A DNA stretch of 64,000 nt from Anisus vortex (GCA_949126835.1 OX421502.1:37657416-37721415), one strand, 5' to 3'. Shown: positions 34,376 through 45,349, counted from the stretch's first letter. Numbers and translations: made by a program. The notes: generated from the letters alone by a model not told the origin.

Positions 34376-34684
34376 ATGATACCATTTAAGGTATGGCGCG
34401 GACCGAGGTACAATAATACGCAACTTTAGATTCTCCATGAAAGAAGGAAAACGTAAAGTTATTCTCTATAAAAATGTTTTGTTGCAAATATTTTGGCTTT
34501 ATCCGTTGGAGTCTGTTATATAAGTGATTTCTTTACCGATTAAATATTTAGTCGTTAGCTGAATTAAAAAAATAAAATATTTAAAACGGTAAAAAATGCA
34601 ATAAAACATATTTACAAAATTAAACTACAGAATCGTATGGTACATCTTCATAATTTCAAATATAAAACTGAATATTATATTCAC

Positions 34685-34886
34685 GAGGGATCAGCAACCA
34701 TCGGCAGCTGTGTTAGACTTGGCACGCAGAGGGAGTTTCAATGGCACGTGGGAGACCCCACAAAACAATGCGATTCAGGTCTCTTTTACCATATAAAGAG
34801 CAGGCTAATTTGTAGGCAGTTGGCACGCTGAACGTATTAGAAACCCTACTTTGGTCCACTATTTATCGAAGTGTTGCCAATCCCTG
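34685..34886. mobile_element. hAT-1 MITE, copy
   Basis: Ends GAGGGATCAGCAACCATCGG and AGTGTTGCCAATCCCTG; flanks ATATTCAC and ATATACAC are an 8-bp duplication with one mismatch. The internal TTGGCACGC...GGCACGTGGGAGACC block is family-typical. Confidence 0.82.
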
Positions 34887-34974
34887 ATATACACAAAAAA
34901 AAAAATGTTTCATTAATTAATTATTTCAAGTACATTCTAAGTAGAGAGCCAAAAAAAAGAAAAGCTGCTAGCAA

Positions 34975-35120
34975 AACGTCAAGAGGGTTATGGGCCCTAG
35001 CCCGTCACGTGACGAGATTTCAGTTTAGGGAGCGTTTACCGTAAACGTTTCTCGCCCATAGGGGAGTGGGCATGTTAGACACGGGGCGGTCAGGAGTCAA
35101 AGGTCAAGGAGTTTTGATAC
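34975..35120. promoter_or_regulatory. Cluster of palindromic factor-binding-like motifs
   Basis: GTCACGTGAC (E-box palindrome) near 35002, CGTTTACCGTAAACG (7-bp inverted repeat) near 35034, and CAAAGGTCAAGG (nuclear-receptor half-site type) near 35097 lie within about 110 bp of GC-richer DNA. No gene start nearby is supported. Confidence 0.2.
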
Positions 35121-35454
35121 GGGCGACACCGATTGTACACCTTCATCCTTTCTGTAGTCATTACATTATAGACATTTATAGGTAAACGCTGGTAGCAACG
35201 CAAAGAGCAGGACGTGAAAAAGAAGCACACAAAAACCAAACACCGTTTTAAGGGGAGCTCGTTGACGAACTGCACAAGGGGACATAATGAAGAAAAACTT
35301 AAAATAAAACCCCAAGAATAGCTGACGAAATCAACCCCACCCACCCATCCACCCACCCAGCCAGCCACTCATCCTGCCATGACCACACAAACGACGTAAT
35401 GCATTTTTCCCCCTTCACGGCGGCGAAATAGCGAATGGGAAAATGTCGTTCGAT

Positions 35455-35729
35455 CAAAGACTTTAATACTAAGATGGACCGCTTTCTTTAATATTTCTGC
35501 TATTTTATGACTCGAATGACTTCTTTTCGGAATTCCCTATTCCCTTTTGTACTGTGCACTTCCGTTTTATTTTAATCGCTATGATTTTCTCAATGGAGAA
35601 TTAAAATTAAAATCGAAACATTTAGGCAAACGTAGGAGCGTAGTAAGAAAGCGTTATTGGATGCGCACGGAAAAAGAACATATAAGCTCTAAAAATAGAG
35701 CAAGCGGCCCATCTTATTATAGTCTTTGG
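35455..35729. mobile_element. MITE-T2, copy B
   Basis: About 275 bp with CAAAGACTTTAATACTAAGA at left and TTATTATAGTCTTTGG at right; shares GACTCGAATGACTTCTTTTC and AACATATAAGCTCTAAAAAT with copy C. The open frame 35547-35744 is internal to it. Confidence 0.85.
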
Positions 35730-36634
35730 TCTGAAGAATGCTGATAACAAAATAAAAATAAGAACTAATAGAATCGCGATAGCCAATAATTTTTGTTCAA
35801 GATAACATATAATTGTGTAACTAACAAAATGTTTCAGTTCAAAGGTTATAATTTAATATTACATTAAATTTTATAATTTAGTTTGACTAGTTTAGATTAG
35901 TTAGATACACTGATCTATAAACATAATGGATAGCGCCTCTTTAATACAATTTGTATGTGCTAATTGAGGTTAGAATTGACTACACTATCTACACTAGCCA
36001 CTTATCCATATAAGCGAGTTACGATAATAAACCGCTTATAAATCTAACACATCTATACGATACAAAGGGAAGTCTAAATCACTTGAAAACAGGTCGGTGT
36101 TTAGGAAAATCTAATGTTTTATTTAAGTGAAAGCTATTTGATTTTGGAATCAAGAATAAAGTTTCCGGGCCCAATCCATCCTTTTTATAGATCATGGGGA
36201 TTAGTTATGAAAAAAAATATTTCATTGATAGTTTTTTTTAAAGAGTTCGCTAATTTGTCGATAATGAGAAATGCCCGTAGCATGCGGATGGTATAAAAGA
36301 AGCAGGATTTTTCAAAGTCTTACAGTAGAAAGAACCTTCTTTTTCTTTTAATAAAACGTAACTAAATCAATAAAAGAATCACCATTTACCTTCAGCACAT
36401 TTTTAAACTATAGAAGGTGAACGCAATCAAGAGGAAAGGACATTTTAAGAACTGAGACAAGATACAAGAGATAACGCTTTTGAATAAAACAGGTAAAAAG
36501 TTTGTTTCATTCAATGTTATCGAATTTATGTCGTTTTTGTTTTTCTAAATATGAAGTTTTAATTTCTAATGAGACCTAATTTAATTTTTTTAAACAATTA
36601 TTATTTTAATTAATGTAAGTAAACTACCCTTTGG
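35730..36634. other. AT-rich DNA, no gene seen
   Basis: No exon or repeat family recognised. Confidence 0.4.
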
Positions 36635-36860
36635 ACCCATTCGATCACAGGGGCGACCAAGCAGCGTTCACCAGTTTCTGTGACCACGGCATACTAGGGG
36701 ATGTGTGGCCAGAACAATGTCAAGTTGAATTTACTTTCCCTAAAAAACAACAACAAGGTAGCGCCATCAGAGCTGGGTAACTCAGGAATACTCTCGAGTC
36801 CCGGAAAAAAAAATCCTAACCTTGACCCAGGATTCGACGACCTTGCCCCACAATTTGAAT
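36635..36860 (-). mobile_element. SINE-A, diverged copy
   Basis: Contains ACCAAGCAGCGTTCACCAGT, TCTGTGACCACGGCATACTA, CCATCAGAGCTGGGTAACTC, CTTGACCCAGGATTCGACGA. A CAACAACAA insertion interrupts the body. Confidence 0.75.
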
Positions 36861-36921
36861 TATTTATTTCAAAAGTGATATTGCGGAACCTATTTTATGT
36901 AATTAATTTCTAATTTTATAT

Positions 36922-37218
36922 CAAAGACTATAATAAGATGGGCCGCTTGCTATAATATTTCTGCTATTTGATGACTCGAATGACTTCTTTTCGGAATTCC
37001 CGATTCCCTTTTGTACTGTGCACTTCCGTTTTATTTGAATCGCTATGATTTTCTCGATGAAAAATTTACATTAAAATCGAAAGTTGTATACAGCTGAAAC
37101 ATTTAGGCAAACGTAGGAGCGTAGAAGTTATTTAAGACAGCGTTATTGGATGCGCACGGAAAAATAACATATAAGCTCTAAATATAGAGCAATCGGTCCA
37201 TCTTACTATAGTCTTTGG
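36922..37218. mobile_element. MITE-T2, copy C
   Basis: 297 bp, ends CAAAGACTATAATAAGATGG and CTTACTATAGTCTTTGG. It ends about 230 bp before the ATG of the secreted-protein gene, so it sits in that gene's likely promoter or 5' UTR region. Confidence 0.88.
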
Positions 37219-37449
37219 TTCTATAAACTTTAACAAAAATAAAAATTGTATACTTTTCACTTTTCAGACTTTCATTTTGGATTTAACCTTGAAAAAGAAA
37301 GATTTCGTGGTTTCTTAAAACATTCTATTCGTTGGGTACTTTTTGTTTTCCCATCAAAAACTGCTTGAGCTGGACGTGAACGAGTGATAACTTTAATATC
37401 TTCTACTCGTGATAACCAGCAACAGATTGCCATTTCCAGATATCAGCAA

Positions 37450-37856
37450 ATGGATACGAGGAGTTTTAGCCCCCGGACCTGCCTCGTCTACTCTTTGATT
37501 CTCTTGATCGCCTGCGGACGTATCACCTCCGCGCAGGTGATTTACCAAGAGAAACCCTCGGTCGCACTGGACATGGCCACCATACTCCAGATCATCCTCA
37601 ACAGGGCGCCGGTCGTCGACAGGGCTCAGACGCAGGCTCCAACCACCACCACGACCACCACCACAACGAAGACAGCCGAACAGTTCAACTACCTCAACGA
37701 GGACGGCTCCGTCAACAGGAACAGGGCCGGTCTGCTGCCTTTCGCCACGCCAGCGCCCAAACCCGCGGACAGAAACATCCCGGCCATGACATATCTGGAC
37801 ATTCTGCTGAGGCGTTTCCCATTTGCTCAGGCGACCGTGAAGCCAACCGTCAACGG
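37450..37856 (+). CDS. Novel secreted protein, exon 1 (signal peptide, Thr/Pro-rich)
   Basis: The ATG at 37450 opens MDTRSFSPRTCLVYSLILLI, a typical signal peptide probably cleaved after TSA before QVIYQ, so the product should enter the secretory pathway. It is followed by a region with nine consecutive Thr, Pro/Ala-rich linkers likely to be O-glycosylated, and TYLDILLRRFPF. The exon ends at G|GTAAGT in phase 2. I do not recognise the family. Joined to 42376, 44313, 45350 and 51422, the frame is 460 codons including stop, with every phase consistent. GC-rich codons contrast with the AT-rich introns. The hAT-2 element begins six bases after this exon. A 193-codon frame on the opposite strand is a shadow. 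Confidence 0.82.
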
Positions 37857-37862
37857 GTAAGT

Positions 37863-38056
37863 CAGTGGCGTAGCTAGGGGAGGGGGAGGGGGAGGGGGTC
37901 CAAATTCGAAAGTCCCCCCGGGCCCCTAGTTGAAGAGGGCCCCCAATCGAGTGTCCGAATTGTTTTTTTCTCATGTCATAATGTCGAATGTCAAAATGCA
38001 GGGGCCCCTAAAGAGGCCAAGCCCACCGGGGCCCCAAATCCCTAGCAACGGCACTG
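37863..38056. mobile_element. hAT-2 MITE inserted at the exon-1 splice donor
   Basis: 194 bp; starts CAGTGGCGTAGCTAGGG and ends CCCTAGCAACGGCACTG, hAT-type inverted ends. The 8-bp flanks are identical, GGGTAAGT at 37855-37862 and at 38057-38064, and this is the exon-1 donor sequence. Insertion therefore created a second donor 202 bp downstream. A run of (GGGGGA)n lies near the left end. Perfect flanks suggest a fairly recent insertion. Confidence 0.92.
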
Positions 38057-38104
38057 GGGTAAGTATTCATTAACTGGTTCACTCGACAGAGCCAAGAACC
38101 GAAA

Positions 38105-38475
38105 ATAGTGATAACAACAATGCTAACAATAATGATTACATTAAGGATTACAATGATAACAATAATAATCACAATAACGTTTAAAATGTTAACAATAATG
38201 ATAACAGTAAGGATTACAATGAGACCAATAATGGTTACAGTGATACTACTAATAATAATAACAATAATTGCAACACTGGATAAGTATTTTTATGTTATTG
38301 TTCCTGCACAGTAAATGAAGACTACACATATTTGTTACTGCACAGTAAATGAAGACTACACCTATTTGTTACTGCACAGTAAATGAAGACTACACCTATT
38401 TGTTACTGCACAGTAAATGAAGACTACACCTATTTGTTACTGCACAGTAAATGAAGACTACACCTATTTGCTTGA
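38105..38475. repeat. AATAATGAT-rich tract and 34-bp minisatellite
   Basis: 38105-38290 is a loose ATAACAATAATGATTACA repeat. 38300-38475 has about five copies of a 34-bp unit (TTACTGCACAGTAAATGAAG then ACTACACCTATTTG). Both are in intron 1. Confidence 0.9.
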
Positions 38476-38778
38476 ATACTCTCAATGAAAAGATATTTAA
38501 TACCCAGATCTCAAAGATTGTTTGTTTTCGTATGTCTGTCAATTTAGTAATAAAGCTAACCTATTAGTATTTCAAAAGTTACTATTTCTTGAATAACACA
38601 TAATCCGTTCATCGCTAATCTTTTTTTATTAGCGAGTAAAAGTAATTAAACTTAAAGAATTCAGTCTTTAAAAAAGTACTATTATAGTAATGTTTTAAGT
38701 TTCCCTAGCGAATAGCTACGTAGCCCTAATGTAGCAGACCAACTCAGTCAATGGGAACAAGAAAAAGAAAGCCAACTT

Positions 38779-39213
38779 TTAAAGACCAAGTGAAGAGCTT
38801 TTTATAAAAAATGAGTTAACATTTCATTTTGATATTAAATAGTGTATTCAGCATCTGAATGTTAATAAAAATCATCTATACAAGATATTAAAGATACTTT
38901 TTAAGTAATTAGTTCACTAGTTGAACTAAAATGTGTGTTTTTCGGAGGAAAAGTCCAAATCTCGTAGCCATTTGAGATGTTTTTATTTCCGGCAACATAG
39001 GAAAGTGACGTTAGAGAAAGGATTCCGACTAGAAAAAATGAATATTGTCACGTGTTTTGAATCTTTTCCCGGTTCTTATTTTTAACAAAATGGTTAAATA
39101 TAGATTTATAGCGTCGAGTTTTGTTTATTTATTTCCCTTCTCTAACGTCACCTCCGTTTGAGGCTTTTCCAAATCTCGTTCCTTTGAGAAAAACCTCTTC
39201 ACTTGGTCTTTAA
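38779..39213. mobile_element. MITE-T1, copy 2
   Basis: 435 bp with ends TTAAAGACCAAGTGAAGAGC and CTCTTCACTTGGTCTTTAA. It aligns along its length with 6240-6677. In intron 1. Confidence 0.85.
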
Positions 39214-39284
39214 GAGAATCCGAGAAAAAGAAACATATAATTGCAAACTACTTCATTCATTGTAAAGACCTAACCCAATCTAAC

Positions 39285-39905
39285 AATGCAAAGAACTTTA
39301 GGAGTAACAATAGATGACAAATTATCTTGGATTACACATATTGATGAAGTAACTAAAACTAACAAAACATGAGGCTCATAAGAGGAACTTTTACAAATGT
39401 AATAAGAATATAAAACTAAAATGATATCTCACATTAGTTAGACCTATGCTAGAATATGCATCTTCTGTATGTGACCCATCAACTAAAAAGACATTTTTAA
39501 AAAATTTGAACAAATTAAAAAAAGAGCCGAAAATCATTACTGGCGAGAGTAACACCAATAGTTAAATCACTAAACCTAGACACTAGAGGACAGAAAGGCG
39601 AAGAGTAAAGTAGTAATTTTACATAAGGCAATAAACTCTAATTTAGAAATACAACGCTTTTACAAAGCTCAGATAAACATACGGATAAAAACACTTTCCT
39701 TATCACTTATGCGATAACGAATGCATATAACTACTATTTCCTCCCGAACGGCATCAAGGCATTGATTGAGTTGCCTGAGAAACCAGGAAAACCAGTAACT
39801 TAACGTCATTTAAAACACTAATATAAATGCAAGACTAGACTCGGATCACGGATGAGCGTAGGAGGCAATAATCTTCTTTATAGAAGGAGCGTCTGTAATA
39901 TATGA
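39285..39905 (+). mobile_element. LINE-A, longest 3' copy
   Basis: Decayed frames encode LGVTIDDKLSWITHIDEVTK, then RPMLEYASSVCDPSTKK and a stretch like NKLKKEPKIITGE, the pattern of the thumb/C-terminal part of non-LTR retrotransposon reverse transcriptases of the Jockey/CR1 group. Downstream are the 3' region and the terminal AGGCAATAATCTTCTTTATA with GAAGGAGCGTCTGTAATATA. Many stops and frameshifts. In intron 1. Confidence 0.8.
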
Positions 39906-40017
39906 CATAAGATAAGATTACGAGATGTAATCCAATAGCCTATCAAAAATGGATTTAAAATCCTCAGTGGTGCAATAGTATTTAGATGTATAGATACATT
40001 TATGTTTGAAAAAAAAA

Positions 40018-40296
<279 letters not shown>

Positions 40297-40381
40297 CTTA
40301 CTTTTTCCCTTTATATAAATTTATATATCTTCATATCTATACCTGTCTGTCTTATTTTAAATATATATATATTTATCTAAT

Positions 40382-40808
40382 TTGCTGCCTACCTACCCGC
40401 CTGCCTACATGCCTACCTACCTACTTACTAACGTATCTACTTACCTATCTACCTACCAACCCACCAACCAAACAACTTACCTAACTACCTACCTACCTAC
40501 ATACCTACCTACCTACCTACCCACCTACATACATACCTACCTACCTACCTACCTACCTACCTACATACCTACCTACCTACCTACCTACCTACCTACCTAC
40601 CTACCTACCTACCTACCTACATACCTACCTACCTACCTACCTACCTACATACCTACCTACATACCTACATACCTACATACCTACCTACCTACCTACCTAC
40701 ATACCTACCTACCTACCTACCTACCTACATACCTACCTACCTACCTACCTACCTACATACCTACCTACCTACCTACCTACATACCTACCTACCTACCTAC
40801 ATACATAC
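40382..40808. repeat. (CTAC)n microsatellite
   Basis: CTAC repeats with ATAC interruptions (CTACATACCTAC) for over 400 bp. It lies close to the CTAT array, so the two may share an origin by a T-to-C change and spread. Confidence 0.98.
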
Positions 40809-41237
40809 GGACCTTTTCATTATACATTTTGGACTGGTTGATATTTTTTTTTTTACTATTTCATTTGAAATGATGGGGTAGCCCTTTCTTTAAATGTTGG
40901 ACTAGTTCATTTGAACTGTTTAATTAAAATTAAAAAAAAAATTCTGACAATAATTAACAATTTACAATTAACAATTTGGACTGTTTTTTTAAGATTGTAA
41001 ATTTTGAGCTTATTACCTATACCGAACTGGACTCAAGTAAGACACCATCGCAGTCGGTATGGGCAAAGCCTTTAGATGCTAGATCATCGAAAACATTTAT
41101 ATAACTGCCCCCTTTTCCAATTCAATAAAACATTTAATACGCGTTAATGTATTAAATAGAAAAAAATTGTTGCGTGTAAAATTTGAAAACTAAAAACATT
41201 AAAGATTGACGCAATCCACAATTCATTTTCACGGACT
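40809..41237. other. Intron 1, unannotated
   Basis: AT-rich, no feature recognised. Confidence 0.4.
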
Positions 41238-41839
41238 CAGTGGCGCAACCAGAGGGGGTTGAAGGAAGCCCGCCCCCAGGTGTCGAGTTTTAGATAGGCA
41301 CCAAAAGGACACTTTAAATAAGAATTAGCAAGCGAAAGTTAATTGGATTAAAATTTCGTTAGAGAAAAGCATTGATTTCACCACTCTGTCTTGTCCTATC
41401 AGCCACGTCAGATAATTCATTGCAAACTAACAGTCTAGATAGTGGGCCAATATAACCGCCTTCCCACACAATTCATTGCAAACTAACAGTCTAGATAGTG
41501 GGCCAATATAACCGCCTTCCCACACAATTCATTGCAAACTAACAATCTAGATAGTGGGCCAATATAACCGCCTTCCCACACAATTCATTGCAAACTATCA
41601 ATCTAGATAGTGGGCCAATATAACCGCCTTCCCACACAATTCATTGCAAACTATCAATCTAGATAGTGGGCCAATATAACCGCCTTCCCACACAATTCAT
41701 TGCAAACTAACAATCTAGATAGTGGGCCAATATAACCGCCTTCCCACACAATTCATTGCAAACTAACAGTCTACATAGTGGGCCAATATAACCGCCTTCC
41801 CACGCCCCCGGGGAAATATTTTCACGAGCTCTGCCACTG
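41238..41839. mobile_element. Candidate hAT-like element carrying a 56-bp minisatellite
   Basis: Starts CAGTGGCGCAACCAGAGGGG and ends GAGCTCTGCCACTG, a plausible hAT end pair. The 8-bp flanks (CACGGACT, AAACAATT) do not match, so the boundaries are uncertain. From about 41415 to 41800, about 6.5 copies of a 56-bp unit (ATTCATTGCAAACTAACAGT, CTAGATAGTGGGCCAATATA, ACCGCCTTCCC) fill the interior; the array itself is certain. Confidence 0.45.
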
Positions 41840-42194
41840 AAACAATTGACGTATAAATAAATACATCTACACGTCTTAACATTTGAAATAATCTGGCAAT
41901 ATTAAAAAGATACTGTTTGTAAAATAAATATAAAATTTCTTTTAATATTTTGTAAAAAAAAAGAATGCAAAATACAATTATTGTGTTTAGAAAAAAAACA
42001 TAAAAAGAAATTAGTCTAACCAAAGCTAAATGCCAGTAGGCCTGTACACCGAGAAATCAACCAGTCAATCTATTAAGAAAATCAATCGATTTATAATCAG
42101 TAGGCCTCCTCTAGTGTTCATAATGATACGTTTCTTAACGTTTTTATTATTTGTGGCACATTTATCAATCCTTAAAATACTTAGGGCACATATT

Positions 42195-42290
42195 ATTACA
42201 ATGTGTAAAACACTTCTGGTACACATTACAATGTGTAAAACACTTCTGGTACACATTACAATGTGTAAAATACTTCTGGTACATTTTCAA
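42195..42290. repeat. 30-bp minisatellite
   Basis: Three copies of ACAATGTGTAAAACACTTCT plus GGTACACATT, about 85 bp before exon 2. Confidence 0.95.
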
Positions 42291-42375
42291 TGCTAAAAAT
42301 ATTGCTTGCACCATTATTTGTAATAAAAGCACACCTCTGAAAAATGAAAAATAATAATTTCTTGCACATTTTCAG

Positions 42376-42680
42376 GTATCGTTCATACGACCAGACTTCC
42401 GCCCCCGCTTCCCCTGCCGCCCCTGCTTCCTCTGCCGTACCAAGTTCCCACGAAACCTCCACCACCTCCACCACCACCAAGAAGAACGGCGCCCTCGTGG
42501 TGACGAACGGTGGCGTGTTCATCGTCAACAACGGCTCGGGGAAGACGCCCTCCACAAAAGAGGAGAAGATCGACATCCAGGACAAACCATACACCGCAGT
42601 CCCAGACGATTTCTTCGAAAACAAAACCAGAAGTAAGCGATCGGTCCAAGACGATGAACCGGAAGCGCTAAATGCAGAAG
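42376..42680 (+). CDS. Novel secreted protein, exon 2 (Ser/Thr/Ala/Pro linker, basic site)
   Basis: The acceptor is CACATTTTCAG. The first base completes the Gly codon from exon 1 and the frame continues YRSYDQTSAPASPAAPASSA, then Ser/Thr-rich SSHETSTTSTTTKK, a more ordered stretch NGALVVTNGGVFIVNNGSG, and KTRSKRSVQDDEPEALNAEG. RSKR|S is a good furin-type cleavage site, so the mature Cys-rich domain may be released from a mucin-like propeptide. NGS and NKT are potential N-glycosylation sites. The exon ends at AAG|GTAAAT in phase 1. The opposite-strand frames here are shadows. Confidence 0.82.
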
Positions 42681-43306
42681 GTAAATTTTGAAAAAGGTCA
42701 CGTGGTGTAGCTGGTTAAAAATTCTGCATGGACACTACTCTGAATCAATTTGTTCTTTTTGTGTTTTTTTTTATATTTTATTTATACTTTTGTTACCCTG
42801 AAACTTGTAAATTTATTCAGAGATATGCCATAGTTTAGTTGCTCAGTTTAGTGACTTACCTTATAATGAGATGAAAATGATTACTGTTTTTTTTTTTACT
42901 GTGTATAGAGAAATATTTTTTAATAAAAACATATATCGAAAATATTCGTTTTTTTAATTTTCTTTTTGGTTTAAGTATAAAAAAAAACTTTGATTAAAAA
43001 ATTCACACTTATATTTGTACTATACAACTAGATAAATGTAAACCATTCGTAAGTAATATTTTGGTTATAACATTTTCTTGTAGTTACCGAAAAAAAAAGT
43101 AATTTCTGAAAAGGACATGTTACTTAAGAGAAATTAAAGTTTGTTTTCAAAAGCATTTTTTAAATAGTTCTTTCTATATTATGTATATTTTTTTAAACTT
43201 GACTTTGTTTAATGCATGATGTTAGTAAAACCTTTGGTGAACCTTATAGTTTGGGAAACTTGTGAGAAAATTTGTGGTGTAAATTTAGTCACTTGGTTTT
43301 TAGATA

Positions 43307-43590
43307 TCAGGTCTTCAGTTGATTAGAACTTGTGGTGACCCGTGCAGACCTTGTAGGTCATAGGTCAGAGTTTATAATGCAGGTCTTTCAGTTGATTAGA
43401 ACGTCTGGTGACCTGTGCAGACCTTGTAGGTCATAGGTCAGAGTTTATAATGCAGGTCTTTCAGTTGATTAGAACGTCTGGTGACCTGTGCAGACCTTGT
43501 AGGTCGATAGGTCAGAGCTTATGATGCAGGTCTTCAATTGAATAAAACTTGTGCTGACATGTGCTGACCTTATAGGTCAACAGGTCATAA
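43307..43590. repeat. 73-bp minisatellite with nuclear-receptor-type direct repeats
   Basis: Nearly four copies of a 73-bp unit containing GTGACCTGTGCAGACCTTGT and AGGTCATAGGTCAGAG. Copies 1 and 2 have AGGTCA-T-AGGTCA (DR1) at 43355-43367 and 43428-43440. Copy 3 has AGGTCGATAGGTCA. Copy 4 has AGGTCA-AC-AGGTCA (DR2) at 43574-43587. It lies in intron 2. Confidence 0.92.
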
Positions 43591-44312
43591 CTCATTGGAC
43601 TCAGATGGCCAGACGCATGAGATGGGGGGATAATCAGATTGTTTCCCCTTCAAAACGGATGGTGGGTCGTGCTCATAGTTGTGTATACTGGCTCAAAGAA
43701 CTGCGGGATTGTACTGATTGTAGCATGCAGTAGTTGTCTCGAGTTATAAAACAAATACATGTTGTAATACATATCAAACATGCATGCTGGGTAACTTCAA
43801 TGTGATATGGTGGAAAGTAAAAAAAAAATTACCATAAGCATCCATTGACCTATTTCTTTCATTTGAAAAAAAATTGTTTCGTTTGTGTTTATTTTATTAA
43901 AAAGAATAAATAAACAAATTACTTGCTGATACACTTTAGATAATATTTTGTCTCAAAAATATAATTATATTATAGTAATAAATTTTAATTGAAGAGCAAT
44001 GAATGGAACAAGCAAGTACATTAGTTTCTGATATTTATATTATACATAAAAAGAATATAATGAACGAGTAAAATTGGTCACAGTAACGTAACTATACAGA
44101 AACTAAACAAAAAGTAAAAGAGAGATTATATTGAAACTATATGGAACAAATAATTTTTTTTTATAGTCTTTACTAAAGGTATTCACGGACTATACTGAAA
44201 ATATACATAAAATAAATCACAGTGAAATGATAGTTTAAACTGATTCAATGATATCATGTCTTAGCCTACTGCCTCTTCAATCTTATAAATATTTTAGACC
44301 TTATCTAACAAG

Positions 44313-44512
44313 GGCGAGATTATTCATATCTCCAAGATGTTTCAGATCCGAGTTGTCTGTCAGTGGGTCAGTTTGAACCGTGCCATTACTACGCCAGCTG
44401 CTTTGCCAAAAGTGACGAATACTGCGGGTCACGCAACTCCTACATCGGAGACGAGACCTACAAGTTGTGCCTGGCCGCGCAATCCGTCGTCAACTCAACG
44501 GTTTCGCAGCCA
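44313..44512 (+). CDS. Novel secreted protein, exon 3 (five Cys)
   Basis: After acceptor TCTAACAAG two bases complete Gly, then RDYSYLQDVSDPSCLSVGQF, EPCHYYASCFAKSDEYCGSR and NSYIGDETYKLCLAAQSVV, ending at CCA|GTAAGT in phase 0. Five Cys in 66 residues begin a Cys-rich domain that continues in exon 4. NST is a possible N-glycosylation site. The frame was too short and mid-intron to show as a stand-alone frame with a start codon; it is supported by phase continuity, consensus splice sites and GC-rich codons. Confidence 0.8.
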
Positions 44513-44554
44513 GTAAGTTCACAAATGCATGACTAACCTTAACCCTAACCCAAC

Positions 44555-45200
44555 TGCAGAGACTCCAGAGGGTATAACACATTGCAGCACGTATTGTGTC
44601 GCGAGTAAAGAGGCGGGATAATAATAATAAAAAATAATAATGGTATTTTATGAAGCGCTTGCATCTTGTTCATATTTATCTCGTTTCTACAAGCTGTCCA
44701 CTGGCTCCCTGTGATGAAGCGCATTAGTCATAAAATTATGTCACTTTCCTACAAGTGTATGAATGGCGTTGCACTTTTGCTACCTTCAAGAACTTATATC
44801 AAAGCCATCAAAGTAACTGCACTCTTCATCACAGTAAATCCTTAGAATTCCCAGTGTGGCTGGACAAAAAAAGGGGTACCATTAAGTGCGCACGTCTGCA
44901 TCCATGGCGCTTTCAATATGGAACAGCTTGCCTCAGACACGTGGAACAGCTTGCCTCAGACACATGGAACAGCTTGCCCCAGACACATGGAACAGCTTGC
45001 CTCAGACACATGGAACAGCTTGCCTCAAACACTGAGAGATTCTGAGACAAAAAAGTATTTTAAAAAAGAGTTTAAAGACCGCTCTCTTTAATTAGTGTAT
45101 GTGTGCCTAGCCTACCCATACATCTGCCACTGCAATTTACACATAGAGCGCACTGAACAAGCTAAATGTAATAGCATTGATACAGGCACTATATAAACCG
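44555..45200 (+). mobile_element. LINE-B 3' end with amplified WNSLP motif
   Basis: Decayed frames encode LQRLQ-like, RIVSRVKRR, then HWLPVMKRISHKIMSLSYKC, MNGVALLLP..., and RLHPWRFQYG before the repeated motif, then KKYFKKEFKDRSL and a stop. This order (AAR..., LHWLPV, YKxxNG, WNSLP, FKxxL) is that of the C-terminus of many non-LTR reverse-transcriptase proteins. At 44918-45027 the 23-bp unit TGGAACAGCTTGCCTCAGAC plus ACA, encoding Trp-Asn-Ser-Leu-Pro-Gln-Thr, occurs about five times. In intron 3. Confidence 0.8.
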
Positions 45201-45349
45201 TTATTATTATTAGAAACAATCAGAGTTGGCATTGAAACTTAACATTTAAACTCAACCACAATAAATGCATGCCGATAGTAGAACGAACTATTTGCCCTTC
45301 AGTAGAAGATTAATTTTTGGAACACTTAGAAGTAGTGTATGACGTAGAG

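Noticed and set aside
37393..37974. 193-codon frame opposite exon 1
   Set aside because: Shadow of the Thr/Pro-rich exon; it also runs through the hAT insertion.
45303..45349. Exon 4 starting after the strong acceptor TTTGCCCTTCAG at 45302
   Set aside because: A TAA at 45311-45313 is in the frame required by exon 4, so this acceptor cannot be used for the modelled protein.
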